A stretch of DNA of 64,000 nucleotides, taken from Rhodothermales bacterium. GTDB taxonomy: Bacteria; Bacteroidota; Rhodothermia; Rhodothermales; JANQRZ01. Positions 25,714 through 36,902 of this stretch are shown here, in pieces (within the stretch, counting starts at the first letter, position 1; each line of letters begins with the position of its first letter). The translations under genes and the position numbers were made by a program. Under the pieces are notes generated by a model. The model did not search any database and was not told the origin of the DNA. It worked only from the letters and a program-made list of their open reading frames with translations. Location of the stretch: the NCBI GenBank assembly GCA_039944855.1, contig JBDUXZ010000040.1, positions 1 to 64,000 of the forward strand. Direction: 5' to 3'.

Positions 25714-26385
25714 ATGCAGGAGTACGCCGTCCCCGTCTATCGCACCGCTCGCTACGCTCTCCTCGGTGAACCGACGGGGCCGGTCGAAGAGGTGTGGATG
25801 GTGTGCCACGGCTATGGGCAGCTCGCCTCCTACTTCCTCCGGCCCTTCCGCGAGATAGAAGCCCCGCACCGGCTCATCGTCGCGCCCGAGGGGCTGTCGC
25901 GGTTCTACCTCGACGACGGCTCGGGGACGCACCACCGCGTCGGCGCATCGTGGATGACGCGCGAGGGGCGCGAGGCCGAGATCGACGACTACGTCCGCTT
26001 CCTCGATGCCGTGTACACCGACGTGCTGACGCGGGCCGGGCGCGTCCACGTCCGGCTCACCGCGCTCGGGTTCTCGCAGGGCGGCGCGACCGTCACGCGC
26101 TGGCTCGCCCGCAGCCCTGCGCTTGCCCGTCCGCCCGCCGACCGCCTCATCCTGTGGGGCTCGCTCCTCCCCCACGACCTCGACCTCGCAGCGCACCGGA
26201 CCTGGCTGAACGATACGGCGCTCACGCTCGTCGTCGGGACCGAAGACGAGTACGCGACGCCGGAACGCGTGGCCGAGGAGGAGGCCCGGCTACGCGCGGC
26301 AGGCGTCGACCATCGCACCGTCCGCTTCGACGGCGGGCACCGGATCGACGCGGACGAACTCCGCCGGCTCGCGGCGGGCGGGTGA
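25714..26385 (+). CDS. Phospholipase/carboxylesterase-type alpha/beta hydrolase
   Basis: The 223-residue cytoplasmic protein has the fold and motifs of the LysoPLA2/carboxylesterase family. These are an oxyanion-region CHGYGQ, the nucleophile elbow GFSQGG (Ser121), an acid candidate in GTEDEYATP (about 176-184) and a catalytic His in GGHRID (about 207). APEGLSRFYLD resembles family members acting on small acyl esters. It is followed after about 135 bp by the DUF4398 lipoprotein gene. Substrate is unknown. Confidence 0.85.
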   Translation: MQEYAVPVYRTARYALLGEPTGPVEEVWMVCHGYGQLASYFLRPFREIEAPHRLIVAPEGLSRFYLDDGSGTHHRVGASWMTREGREAEIDDYVRFLDAVYTDVLTRAGRVHVRLTALGFSQGGATVTRWLARSPALARPPADRLILWGSLLPHDLDLAAHRTWLNDTALTLVVGTEDEYATPERVAEEEARLRAAGVDHRTVRFDGGHRIDADELRRLAAGG

Positions 26386-26519
26386 CCCCACACAAGGCCC
26401 TTCACGCGACGGATCGGCGGCGGCGTGCTGCATCCCACCTCGGTCATCGATATTATCAGAAGACACCTACTGACTGGCCCCCACTGCACGCTCCCTTCCC
26501 CACCACCCGACCCCTTCCC

Positions 26520-26912
26520 ATGACTCCGCTCCGATTCGCCTCCGCCGCCCCCGTTTTGTTCGCGGCGCTCGCGCTCCTCATCGCAGGTTGCGCGGGCTCC
26601 AAGCTCCCCCCGCCGGACCTCTCGGCATCGCGCTCCGCGATCGCTCAGGCCGACCAGGCCGGCGCGTCGGAAGCCGCGCCGCTCGCGCTCCGCAACGCCC
26701 GCCAGAAAGTGCAGCAGGCCGAGGAAGCCTCGAACCGCGGCGACTACCGCCGGGCGCAGATGCTCTCCGAGCAGGCCGAGATCGACGCCAAGCTCGCCGA
26801 GGCCACGGCGCGCTCTGCGAAAGCGCAGGCCGCCGTCGACGAACTCCGCGAGAGCATCCGTGTCCTCCGCGATGAGATCAACCGGAACCGTCCGGCGAGC
26901 GGCGGACAGTAG
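26520..26912 (+). CDS. DUF4398-type lipoprotein
   Basis: The 130-residue product starts at the ATG at 26520, giving a lipoprotein signal (ALALLIAGCAGS, Cys about 24). The mature part is a helical, Ala/Glu/Arg-rich hairpin (SRSAIAQADQAGASEAAPL, NARQKVQQAEEA, QMLSEQAEIDAKLAEA), typical of DUF4398. DUF4398 proteins are envelope lipoproteins that often pair with an OmpA-domain partner. That is the case here, as the next gene (54 bp on) encodes DUF4398 fused to OmpA. A structural role linking outer membrane and cell wall is inferred. Confidence 0.85.
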   Translation: MTPLRFASAAPVLFAALALLIAGCAGSKLPPPDLSASRSAIAQADQAGASEAAPLALRNARQKVQQAEEASNRGDYRRAQMLSEQAEIDAKLAEATARSAKAQAAVDELRESIRVLRDEINRNRPASGGQ

Positions 26913-26966
26913 CCACTTTCCGCATCGCCCCTTTCTAGATCCCCACTGTCTATCCCGCCTCCCGCT

Positions 26967-27836
26967 ATGAAACGTCTCCTGTTCTCCCTCGTCCTCGTCC
27001 CTCTGCTCGTCGCAGGGTGCGGCGGCCCGCCGCGTGCGAACGTCGCACTCACCGAGGCCCGCGAGGCCTACAACCGCGCCTCGAACGACCCCGTCATCGT
27101 TGCGAACGCGCCCGTCGCCCTGCAAGAAGCGCAGGAATCCCTCCGCCGAGCCATCTCGGTGTGGGAGCAGAAAGAGGATGTAGATGAAGTGGAGCACCAC
27201 GCCTACCTCGCCCACCAGCGCGTCCGCATCGCCGAAGAGACGGCCAAGCTGAACGCCGCGCAGAAGGAGGTCGAGGAGGTCCGCAACGAGCGGCAGCAGG
27301 TCGTGCTCGAAGCCCGCGCCACGGAGGCCGAGCGGGCCCAGCGCGAAGCCGAGGCCGAGCGTGCCCGCGCCATCGCCGCCCAGGCCGAGGCCGAGGCCGC
27401 GCTCGCCCGCGCCCGCGAACTCGCCGAGCAGGTGAACGAGCTCGAGGCCGAGCTGACGCGGCGGGGCCTCGTCCTCACGCTGGGCGACGTGCTCTTCGAC
27501 ACGGGCCAGGCCACGCTCAAGCCCGGCGCCGAGCGCACGACGGCTGCCCTCGTCACCTTCCTCAACGAGAACCCCGAGCGGAACGTGCTCATCGAGGGGT
27601 TCACCGACAGCGTCGGCTCGGACCAGTCGAACCTCAGCCTCTCCCAGCGCCGCGCCGACGCCGTGCGGACGTCGCTCACCGGGCAGGGCATCGCCGGCAC
27701 GCGGATCCGCACGCGCGGCTACGGCGAGGCCTACCCCGTTGCATCGAACGACACCCCCGCCGGCCGCCAGCAGAACCGCCGCGTTGAGATCGTCATCTCC
27801 GACCCGCAGGGCGCCATCCCGGATCGGACGCCGTAG
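26967..27836 (+). CDS. DUF4398-OmpA peptidoglycan-binding lipoprotein
   Basis: The 289-residue protein has a lipoprotein signal (LVPLLVAGCGG, Cys about 18). A helical DUF4398-like segment and a long coiled coil rich in EAERAQREAEAERAR cover about 95-155. The C-terminal OmpA domain (about 160-285) has LTLGDVLFDTGQATLKPGAE, EGFTDSVGSDQSNLSLSQRR and RTRGYGEAYPVASNDTPAGR. The OmpA domain binds diaminopimelate in peptidoglycan, so the protein probably tethers the outer membrane to the wall. It is the second gene of a probable operon with 26520-26912 and ends at a strong intrinsic terminator. Confidence 0.92.
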   Translation: MKRLLFSLVLVPLLVAGCGGPPRANVALTEAREAYNRASNDPVIVANAPVALQEAQESLRRAISVWEQKEDVDEVEHHAYLAHQRVRIAEETAKLNAAQKEVEEVRNERQQVVLEARATEAERAQREAEAERARAIAAQAEAEAALARARELAEQVNELEAELTRRGLVLTLGDVLFDTGQATLKPGAERTTAALVTFLNENPERNVLIEGFTDSVGSDQSNLSLSQRRADAVRTSLTGQGIAGTRIRTRGYGEAYPVASNDTPAGRQQNRRVEIVISDPQGAIPDRTP

Positions 27837-27856
27837 CGGCGATACGCCCTCGCTCT

Positions 27857-27898
27857 AGGCCGCGTCCCACCGCAGGGACGCGGCCTTTTCCTTTTTTG
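27857..27898 (+). terminator. Intrinsic terminator after the OmpA lipoprotein
   Basis: A 12-bp stem (AGGCCGCGTCCC at 27857-27868, GGGACGCGGCCT at 27875-27886) with a 6-nt loop is followed by a T-rich run (TTTTCCTTTTTT). It is the clearest rho-independent terminator in the window. Confidence 0.9.
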
Positions 27899-28029
27899 CC
27901 AAACTATTTCGCCCCCTGCTACGGCACCGGGAACCGACCGCTCGCTTCGCTACTCTCACGGGTGTCTAACGGCGACGCACAGCGTTCGCACCTATCCACT
28001 CCATCTACCTCATTGCGAGGTCAACTCCG

Positions 28030-28128
28030 ATGGCAGACCCCAAGAAGCCCCAGGGCAACAAGCCGGCCGGCGGAACCAAAGCTGGCGACAAAGGCGGCAG
28101 CAAGGGCGGCACGAAGAAATCCAAGTAA
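28030..28128 (+). CDS. Very small basic Lys/Gly-rich protein (hypothetical)
   Basis: An ATG at 28030 opens a 32-codon frame ending in TAA. The product begins MADPKKPQGNKPAGG and is almost entirely Lys, Gly, Pro, Ala, Asp, Thr and Ser (nine Lys). It sits between two terminators (27857-27898 upstream, 28149-28182 just after its stop) and would be an isolated unit. It has a purine-rich GCGAGG 10-15 bases before the ATG. The composition suggests an intrinsically disordered, nucleic-acid-binding peptide. No family is recognised and a chance frame cannot be excluded. Confidence 0.4.
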   Translation: MADPKKPQGNKPAGGTKAGDKGGSKGGTKKSK

Positions 28129-28148
28129 CCCCGCTGCGCCCCTAGCAA

Positions 28149-28182
28149 AAAGGCCGCGCCTTCTAAGGAGGGCGCGGCCTTT
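28149..28182. terminator. Bidirectional terminator before aconitase
   Basis: A 12-bp stem (AAAGGCCGCGCC at 28149-28160, GGCGCGGCCTTT at 28171-28182) has A/T runs on both sides. It can serve the small plus-strand gene and the minus-strand aconitase gene, which stops at 28205. Confidence 0.85.
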
Positions 28183-28204
28183 CTTGGAAGATCCAGCAGA
28201 CGAT

Positions 28205-30928
<2,724 letters not shown>

Positions 30929-31065
30929 CGGGGAGTAGGCTGGGTCACAGATCGGAGAAGGTGTACACGCGCGGGAGGCGGGGTTTGTTTGCCAAAACCC
31001 CACGGAGAGCCGAGCCACACACGCCCTCGCAAGATAACTCCGCGCACACTCACCGTCCCGAACGA

Positions 31066-31110
31066 GCATCGCCCCGGAGCCGCCTCACCGACGACGCCCC
31101 GGGGCGATGC
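31066..31110. terminator. Hairpin between aconitase promoter region and delta-60 gene end
   Basis: A perfect 12-bp stem (GCATCGCCCCGG at 31066-31077, CCGGGGCGATGC at 31099-31110) with a 21-nt loop lies 27 bases after the stop of the minus-strand T9SS gene that ends at 31137. Confidence 0.65.
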
Positions 31111-31136
31111 CCCCGGACTCTACTGGACCGCTCGGA

Positions 31137-33599
31137 TCAGCGGATCACCGTAAACCGGCGCGTGGTGCGCGCCTCGCCCACGGTCGCGTGCAGCACGTAG
31201 ACGCCCTGCGCGAGGCCTGACGGCACCGAGAACTCGTGCTCGCCCGCTCTGAGCGCGCCGACCGCGAGGCGGGCGACTTCACGCCCGAGCACGTCGTAGA
31301 CCACCACGCGGCCCGACGCCGGAGCGTCGAGGGTCAGGCGCACCGTGACAGCACCGGCCGAGGGGTTGGGCCACACGGCGAGGCGCGCATCCTGCGGATG
31401 CGTCAGGGTGGGCGCGTCCTCGTCGTCGGTGCCCACGTTCGAGAAGGCGCGGAGCACGAACGCGCGGTCGTTCTGCTGGCTGGACCCCACGTCCGACTGG
31501 CCGGCGGCGAGGATGCGCCCCTCGGCGTCGAAGGCGAGGTCATAGACGAGGTCGGCCCCGCCGCCGAGGTCGACCCGGAACGTCCCGCCGTTCCCGAAGC
31601 CGGCATCGAGCTGGCCGCCCGAGGTGAGGCGCACGAGGTAGGCAGCCTGCGCGCCGAGCACGCCGCCGTTGACTGGCCGCGAGAAGCTGATCGTGCCCCC
31701 GACGACGACCGCTCCGTCGTCGGCCACGCGAAGGATGAGGGGCGAGGCGGAATTCGCCGTCTCGTCGAGCGGGACCACCGTCAGGCCGTCCTCTCCGAAC
31801 GAGACGTCCACGGCGCCCGCCGCTGTGAGCCGCGCCACGGCGACGGCGAGAGGGCCGCCACCAAGCGCGTACCCGGCCAGAACCGGACGACCATCGTCGT
31901 CCACGGTCACGCCTTTCTGCTGCGCCGCGAGCGTCGAGAGCGTCGCGACGCCACTCGCGCCGAAGCCGGCGTCGAGCGTGCCGCCCGGCAGCAGCCGGTA
32001 GACGAACGTCGGATCTATAGAACCGTCCTTGAACGCCGCTACGACACGCCCCTGGCCGTCCACATCGAGGCCGCCGAACGTCGTCCCGTCGGCGGGGAAG
32101 AAGTAGCCGTCCGTCCCGAAGGCCGCGTCCACGGCGCCATCCGGCGTCAGCTTCACGAGGCCCGGGGTCAAGGCACCGCCACCGGGCGCGAAGAACCCCT
32201 GCACCACGGCACCGCCGTCCGCCGCAGGCACCGCCACGGATCCGCCCACGCCCACGATCCCGTCTGTGCCGTAGCCCGTATCGAGCGATCCGTCGGCGTT
32301 GACGCGCCACGTTTCGGAGAGCCCCACGATGAGCACATCGCCGTCGGCCACGCGGAAGGCGTTGAGCGTGCCGTTGAAGTGCGGGCTCGCCACGCCGTCC
32401 GTGCCGAAGTCCGGGTCGAGCGAGCCGTCGGGGAGGAGGCGGACGAGCGATCCGTAGGACCCCACGACGAGTGTGCTCTCGTCACCGCCGAAGCCGGAGG
32501 CCGAGGGCGGAAGCACGCCCACGCCGTATTCGATGCCGCTGAACAGAGGAAAAACTGTGCGGCCGTTCACCCCGAAGCCGGGGTCGAGCGGCCCGGTGGC
32601 GACCGTCTCGCCGAAGACGTAGCGGAAGACGCCGTTGCGCTCGGGCTCGGCGAACGAGCACGCCCACGCATTCCCGATCACGGCGTTGGGCGAGATGGCA
32701 TAGTTCGAGGTGCAGAGCACGCCGTTGTCGTCGAGCGGGTAGCCGTCGCCAATCGAGGCGAGCGTAGCGCCCTGATCGCTGGAGAGGAACAGGTCCTGGG
32801 CGAATACAGCGTTGTAGAGAAACCACGGGCGCGCATCGTCCGGGGTGTAGTGCACGCGGCCCCACGCGGTGGGCTCCGCCGTCGGCTGCCCGCTCCACGC
32901 CGTGCCGTCGGCCGAGGCGAACAGCGAGCCGGCCGAGGCTTTCACCCAGAGCATGTCGCCTTCGACCCACAGGTTCGTGGCGAACTGCGCCGATCCGTCG
33001 AAGGGGACCGCCGTCCACGCGTCTCCATCGAGCCGGAAGAGCTGGCCGATGCTGTTGAGCGCGAAGAACGCCCCGCCGAACCGGACCACGCCGGCCATCG
33101 CCCGCTGCTCCAGCGGAATCCACGTCGCGCCGCCATCGGTGGAGCGGTACGAGGTGTTGCCGCCCGTCACGACGTAGGTGTCACCGTCGCGGGCCACGCT
33201 CGCGCCTTGGCCGGCGGGCAGACGGGAGGGCGTCTCGGCCCAGGTCGTGCCCTGATCGTTGGACAGGAGCAGGCCCGTCACGCCGCCGCCCTGGATGAGT
33301 ACAGCGAGCCGGCCGTCGAGATCGCCGAAGAACGAGCCGCGCGCACTACCGTTGTAGCCGGTGAACACCACCTCCCACGAGGCCCCGTCGTCGGCCGAGC
33401 GGACGATGTCGAACCGGTTGGGGACGGGCTGACCGGCGAGGACGGAGGCGTACACGTAGTCCGCGTCGGCGGCGACGAGGTTCACCGCGTAGAGGTCGTT
33501 GGTGGCGATGAACGGGTCCACGCGTTGCCACTGCGCCTGGGCGGGGACGGCCGCGAAGAGCACGAGGAGGAGGGGGACGAGCGGGAGTCGGAAGGCCAT
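31137..33599 (-). CDS. Delta-60-repeat secreted protein, T9SS-sorted
   Basis: The 820-residue protein starts at the ATG at 33599, chosen for its signal peptide (LPLVPLLLVLFAAVPAQAQ). The first half looks like a BNR/Ycf48-type beta-propeller (SADDGASWEVVFTG, SNDQGTTWAET, STDGGATWIPL). The second half contains about seven delta-60 repeats, each with a core like LLPDGSLDPDFGTDGV, VNADGSLDTGYGTDGI or LTPDGAVDAAFGTDGY. A linker (DDEDAPTLTHPQ) precedes the T9SS sorting domain (LAVWPNPSAGAVTVRLT ... VYDVLGREV). It is a secreted or cell-surface protein of unknown ligand. A 12-base C-run lies upstream at 33683-33694. Confidence 0.88.
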   Translation of the reverse strand: MAFRLPLVPLLLVLFAAVPAQAQWQRVDPFIATNDLYAVNLVAADADYVYASVLAGQPVPNRFDIVRSADDGASWEVVFTGYNGSARGSFFGDLDGRLAVLIQGGGVTGLLLSNDQGTTWAETPSRLPAGQGASVARDGDTYVVTGGNTSYRSTDGGATWIPLEQRAMAGVVRFGGAFFALNSIGQLFRLDGDAWTAVPFDGSAQFATNLWVEGDMLWVKASAGSLFASADGTAWSGQPTAEPTAWGRVHYTPDDARPWFLYNAVFAQDLFLSSDQGATLASIGDGYPLDDNGVLCTSNYAISPNAVIGNAWACSFAEPERNGVFRYVFGETVATGPLDPGFGVNGRTVFPLFSGIEYGVGVLPPSASGFGGDESTLVVGSYGSLVRLLPDGSLDPDFGTDGVASPHFNGTLNAFRVADGDVLIVGLSETWRVNADGSLDTGYGTDGIVGVGGSVAVPAADGGAVVQGFFAPGGGALTPGLVKLTPDGAVDAAFGTDGYFFPADGTTFGGLDVDGQGRVVAAFKDGSIDPTFVYRLLPGGTLDAGFGASGVATLSTLAAQQKGVTVDDDGRPVLAGYALGGGPLAVAVARLTAAGAVDVSFGEDGLTVVPLDETANSASPLILRVADDGAVVVGGTISFSRPVNGGVLGAQAAYLVRLTSGGQLDAGFGNGGTFRVDLGGGADLVYDLAFDAEGRILAAGQSDVGSSQQNDRAFVLRAFSNVGTDDEDAPTLTHPQDARLAVWPNPSAGAVTVRLTLDAPASGRVVVYDVLGREVARLAVGALRAGEHEFSVPSGLAQGVYVLHATVGEARTTRRFTVIR

Positions 33600-33682
33600 G
33601 GGGATGCGGGGAGGTGAGAGGGACATCCCAGGTTAGCCTGCCTCCCGACCGCAGCGCCATCCCCGGTGCCGGGTATATTGCG

Positions 33683-33694
33683 CCCCCCCCCCCC
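33683..33694. repeat. Poly-C/poly-G homopolymer tract
   Basis: Twelve consecutive C (G12 on the minus strand) lie 84-95 bp upstream of the delta-60 gene start. An AATATA sequence follows 4 bp downstream on the minus strand. Tracts of this length slip during replication. Confidence 0.85.
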
Positions 33695-33772
33695 TCGGTA
33701 GCCCTCTCCAGAAGCGGGGATACCCCGCCTGCGAATCCGCTGCCACCTCTCGGACGCCCCCGTCTCCACCCT

Positions 33773-34162
33773 TCAGCCGCTCTCGACATGCTGCGCGAAG
33801 AGGCGGTCGAGCACGGCGGCCGGATCGGTCGTGCGGCCGGTGTGGACGGGCGAGGTCTGGAGCGCGGCGCTGCGCGGGGCCGTCAGCCAGTGGAACCGCT
33901 CGCTCGGCGGCAGCAGCCCGACGGGCCCGCCCTCGGCCCCACCCGCAGCGACACGCTCGTAGGCGTCGAGGAAGCGGTCGAGCAAGTCCACGTCGAGGTC
34001 GGGACAGCGGGCGGTGAGCCACGCAGCGTCGCGGCGGAGTCGGGCTTCGAGGAAGCGCGCGGTCCGCGCATGGAGCACGACGCCCACCGTCACGAAGTCC
34101 TCGCGGGCGACGCACGGCACGACGCGGACCGTCGCGTAGTCGTAGTCGTGGATCACACTCAT
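33773..34162 (-). CDS. DUF3037 protein
   Basis: The 129-residue protein starts at the ATG at 34162, giving MSVIHDYDYATVRVVPCVAREDF. The early YDYATVRVVP..ERE.FV.VGVVL pattern and ARLRRDAAWL correspond to DUF3037, a small domain of unknown biochemistry. It is commonly found next to a HipA-like kinase. Here its start overlaps the kinase stop by 4 bp (ATGA), so the two are translationally coupled. DUF3037 may act as partner, substrate or regulator of the kinase; this is inference from coupling only. Confidence 0.8.
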   Translation of the reverse strand: MSVIHDYDYATVRVVPCVAREDFVTVGVVLHARTARFLEARLRRDAAWLTARCPDLDVDLLDRFLDAYERVAAGGAEGGPVGLLPPSERFHWLTAPRSAALQTSPVHTGRTTDPAAVLDRLFAQHVESG

Positions 34163-35004
34163 CGGCGGTAGGACAGCGTTTCGGGCATCGCCGACTGCAC
34201 GGCCTGCCGGGCCCGTTCGGCCTCGGCGGCAAACACTCGGGGGCCGCCCAGCCGGGTGCGGAAGTAGTCGAGGTAGGCCTGCCGGTTCGCCTCGGGCGTC
34301 GCGAACGGCGGCGTCCTCCCCTCCGGCGCGTCCATCAGCAGAGCGTCCGGGACGGCATCGAGCACGGCGCGGAGCGCTTCGTCGGTGAGGCGCGGCGCGA
34401 GGCGGGCGTCGGCGTCGGCGAGGGACGAAGCGCGGGGGAGGAGGACGTGGTCTTTGATCGGGGCGAACGGCGAGCGCGCCCGCGTCTCGTCCACGCTCGG
34501 CCAGTCGTGGTGGAAGTAGAGCGCGGCGCCGTGGTCGATCAGCCACACGGCGTCCTCCCAGACGAGGAGGTTCGGGTTGCGCGGCGTCCGGTCGATGTTC
34601 GTCGTGAGCGCGTCGAGCCAAACGACGTCGGCGGCGCGCTCCGGCGTGACGAGGTCGGCGACGGCGACGGGGTCGTACGTGAATGCCCCGTCGAGGTAGC
34701 GCAGCCCAACGTTCGGGCCCCGGCTGCCGCGGAGGATGTCCTGAATCTCCGGGTCTGGCTCCGTCCGCCCGAACCCTTCGTCGAGGTGGACCGCCGCGAG
34801 GTCGGGCACGGGCAGCCCGAGGCGCTGCGCGACGAGACCGACGATCAGTTCGGCGACGAGCGCCCGCGCCCCCTGCCCCGCGCCCCGGAATTTGACCACG
34901 AAGAGATCGCCGTCGTCGGTCTCGACAAGCGCCGGAAGCGAGCCACCCTCGCGGAGCGGGAGGGCGTAGCGGACGGCAGACGGGGCGGGAAGCGGAGCGG
35001 GCAT
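34159..35004 (-). CDS. HipA-family kinase without HipB
   Basis: The 281-residue protein starts at the ATG at 35004. Kinase-like features: the ATP-binding Lys in DLFVVKFRGAGQG, the catalytic loop LTTNIDRTPRNPN (Asp and Asn of the HipA/PI3-kinase-like fold), and the metal-binding LIDHGAALYF in the DFG position. It is shorter than E. coli HipA (440 residues) and lacks the N-terminal subdomain. No HipB-like helix-turn-helix antitoxin is adjacent. The partner is instead DUF3037, overlapping by 4 bp. Protein phosphorylation is expected; the target is unknown. An intrinsic terminator (35091-35128) isolates it from the upstream LysM gene. Confidence 0.8.
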   Translation of the reverse strand: MPAPLPAPSAVRYALPLREGGSLPALVETDDGDLFVVKFRGAGQGARALVAELIVGLVAQRLGLPVPDLAAVHLDEGFGRTEPDPEIQDILRGSRGPNVGLRYLDGAFTYDPVAVADLVTPERAADVVWLDALTTNIDRTPRNPNLLVWEDAVWLIDHGAALYFHHDWPSVDETRARSPFAPIKDHVLLPRASSLADADARLAPRLTDEALRAVLDAVPDALLMDAPEGRTPPFATPEANRQAYLDYFRTRLGGPRVFAAEAERARQAVQSAMPETLSYRR

Positions 35005-35083
35005 AGCGGCAGGAATTGATTGCCCCCTTGTAGCACCCGCCGCGCTGCACGTTCCTTCGCGCGCGACCACACGACGATGGCCC

Positions 35084-35128
35084 AAAAAAAGGCCGGCCCC
35101 GGAGCTATCCCTTCTCCGAGGCCGGGCC
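35084..35128 (-). terminator. Intrinsic terminator after the LysM/RlpA-like gene
   Basis: The near-perfect GC hairpin pairs 35091-35104 with 35114-35128. On the minus strand it is followed by a T7 run (the A-run at 35084-35090 on plus). It terminates minus-strand transcription from the gene that stops at 35286. Confidence 0.85.
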
Positions 35129-35285
35129 GATCTCAACACCGCACGTCGCGGGAGGAGGTGCGACGATTGGTTACCTCCACTACGGGAAACCCGCCGCCGA
35201 GTTACCGATGGGGCGCGGCGTGCCCCGGCGTGTTGTGAACGGCCCGTTTCTGCACACGAAGCGCAGGGCGCTACGGCCCACGCCG

Positions 35286-36542
35286 CTACTGCGCGATGCG
35301 GACTTCGACTTTCTCCGCCGCGCCCGCGTTCTGCCCGATCGCCGCCGCCGCCGCCTCCGACAGCTCGATCAGGAAGCCTTCGCTGACGGGGCCGCGGTCG
35401 TTGACGCGGACGAGCGTGCTGCGGCCCGTCGCGGGCATCGTGACGAGGAGGACGGTGCCGAACGGGAGCGTCCGGTGGCTCGCCGTGAGCGCGGCCGGGT
35501 CGTAAGGCTCGCCGCTGATCGTCTCGCGGCCTCGGTACGAGTCGGGGTAGACGAGGGCGAGGCCGGTCTCGTCGGCGGTCGGCGGCGGCGCGGGCTGGCG
35601 GTAGTGCTTGGCACCCACGGAATCGGGGAGGACGACGAGCGTGCCGGCCGGCAGCGGTGCCGTCGTGAGCGTGTTGACGGCGAGGAGGCGGCCGACGGTC
35701 GTGCCGTAGCGCGCGGCGATGGTGAAGAGGGTCTCGCCCCGCACGACGGTGTGGACCTGATCGTCGCCGACCGTGCTCTGCGTCACGTCGTAGGGCTGTC
35801 CGGCCCCGGGTAGCACGACGGGAGCGGCGGGCCGGGCTGCGCCCGAAACCGCCAGCTGCTGCCCGACGGCGAGATTATCGCCTCTCAAGCTGTTCCGCTG
35901 GCGGAGCGCGTCGACGGTCGTGCCGTAGAGGCGCGCAATCGCGAAGAGCGTCTCCCCCGCCTGCACGACGTGGACCTGCGCCGCCTCGTCGCCGGCCACC
36001 GGCCGGGCCGACAGGATGACCTGCCCACTCGTACCCGCACCGATGCGGACGCGCGAGATCGTCGCGGGCGGCGGCGGCGGCGGCGGCGGCCCCGTCGGGA
36101 TCGGGTCGGGCGGGTCGAGCACGATCTCACGCCCCCCGGCCGCGACGATCACCGACGGCCCGACGTCGGCCGGTTCGTCGGCGTACTCATCTTCCAGCGG
36201 CGCGGGTGCTGGCGTAGGCGTCGATGCGGGGGCCGGTTGCTCTGCCGGTCCGGGCGGCTGTGCGGCGGGCAAGCCGGGGAGGGCCGCCCCTTGAATCGGG
36301 CGCGGCGTGGCGCCCTCCAGCGGCGCGATCGCGAGCTGCTGCCCGACGCTGATGACATCCGTCGTCAACCCGTTAAGTGCCTTGAGCTGCGCGACGGTCA
36401 GCCCGTTCGCGCGCGCGATCTTGAACAGCGTGTCGCCGCGCTGCACGACGTGGATCGCGGTCGTCTGCGCCCACACGGCCGACGCCGGTACGGCGAGGGC
36501 GAGCGTGACGGCGAGCGCCGCGCGGTAGAGCCATCGTCTCAT
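35286..36542 (-). CDS. LysM-repeat septal-ring/RlpA-like protein
   Basis: The protein has 418 residues from the ATG at 36542, which gives the best signal peptide (RRWLYRAALAVTLALAVPASAVWAQ region). ATGs at 36554, 36557 and 36578 are alternatives, and the last would overlap the TPR gene. Three LysM domains follow (HVVQRGDTLFKIARANG, HVVQAGETLFAIARLYG, HTVVRGETLFTIAARYG), separated by Pro-rich linkers. Then comes a C-terminal RlpA/double-psi beta-barrel domain (GEPYDPAALTASHRTLPFGT, VRVNDRGP). RlpA domains cleave naked glycan strands at the septum in some bacteria. The fusion predicts a periplasmic peptidoglycan-bound protein. Confidence 0.9.
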   Translation of the reverse strand: MRRWLYRAALAVTLALAVPASAVWAQTTAIHVVQRGDTLFKIARANGLTVAQLKALNGLTTDVISVGQQLAIAPLEGATPRPIQGAALPGLPAAQPPGPAEQPAPASTPTPAPAPLEDEYADEPADVGPSVIVAAGGREIVLDPPDPIPTGPPPPPPPPATISRVRIGAGTSGQVILSARPVAGDEAAQVHVVQAGETLFAIARLYGTTVDALRQRNSLRGDNLAVGQQLAVSGAARPAAPVVLPGAGQPYDVTQSTVGDDQVHTVVRGETLFTIAARYGTTVGRLLAVNTLTTAPLPAGTLVVLPDSVGAKHYRQPAPPPTADETGLALVYPDSYRGRETISGEPYDPAALTASHRTLPFGTVLLVTMPATGRSTLVRVNDRGPVSEGFLIELSEAAAAAIGQNAGAAEKVEVRIAQ

Positions 36543-36567
36543 CGTCTCTCGCATCATCAACTGATTG

Positions 36568-36897
36568 CTATTCGTCATCGAACCCGATGCCCTGCGCTTC
36601 GAGCAGGGCGCCCTGCAACTCCGAGCGGGCATGGAGATCAGAGGCCTGTCCGGCCCGGTCCACGCCGGTCCGGTACGTGCGGATCGCTTCGTCCGGCCGA
36701 CCGAGCGTTTCGTAGAGCTTGCCGAGGTGGTAGTACGTGCCGACGTAGTCGGGGTGCTCGTCGGCCAGCCGTTCGAAACACGCCAGCGCCTCGTTTGTTT
36801 CGCCGCGCTTGAGGTGCTCCTGCGCAATGGCGTAGCGGACGAACGGGTCGTCCGGGTCCTCGCGGTGGTAGTCGAGGAGGGTGTCGAGGCGGTCCAT
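36568..36897 (-). CDS. Small TPR protein
   Basis: The 109-residue cytoplasmic protein comprises about two to three tetratricopeptide repeats (VRYAIAQEHLKRGETNEALA, GTYYHLGKLYETLGRPDEAI). It has no signal peptide. It is 25 bp from the LysM gene on the same strand, so the two are probably co-transcribed. A protein-protein interaction scaffold is expected; partner unknown. The region immediately upstream of its ATG is a 14-bp tandem repeat, and I see no ribosome-binding sequence there. Confidence 0.85.
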   Translation of the reverse strand: MDRLDTLLDYHREDPDDPFVRYAIAQEHLKRGETNEALACFERLADEHPDYVGTYYHLGKLYETLGRPDEAIRTYRTGVDRAGQASDLHARSELQGALLEAQGIGFDDE

Positions 36898-36902
36898 CGG
36901 AG

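Noticed and set aside
25714-26385. Functional link between the esterase and the LexA-like repressor
   Set aside because: They are 110 bp apart on the same strand, but no shared motif or overlap supports an operon. Proximity alone is weak.
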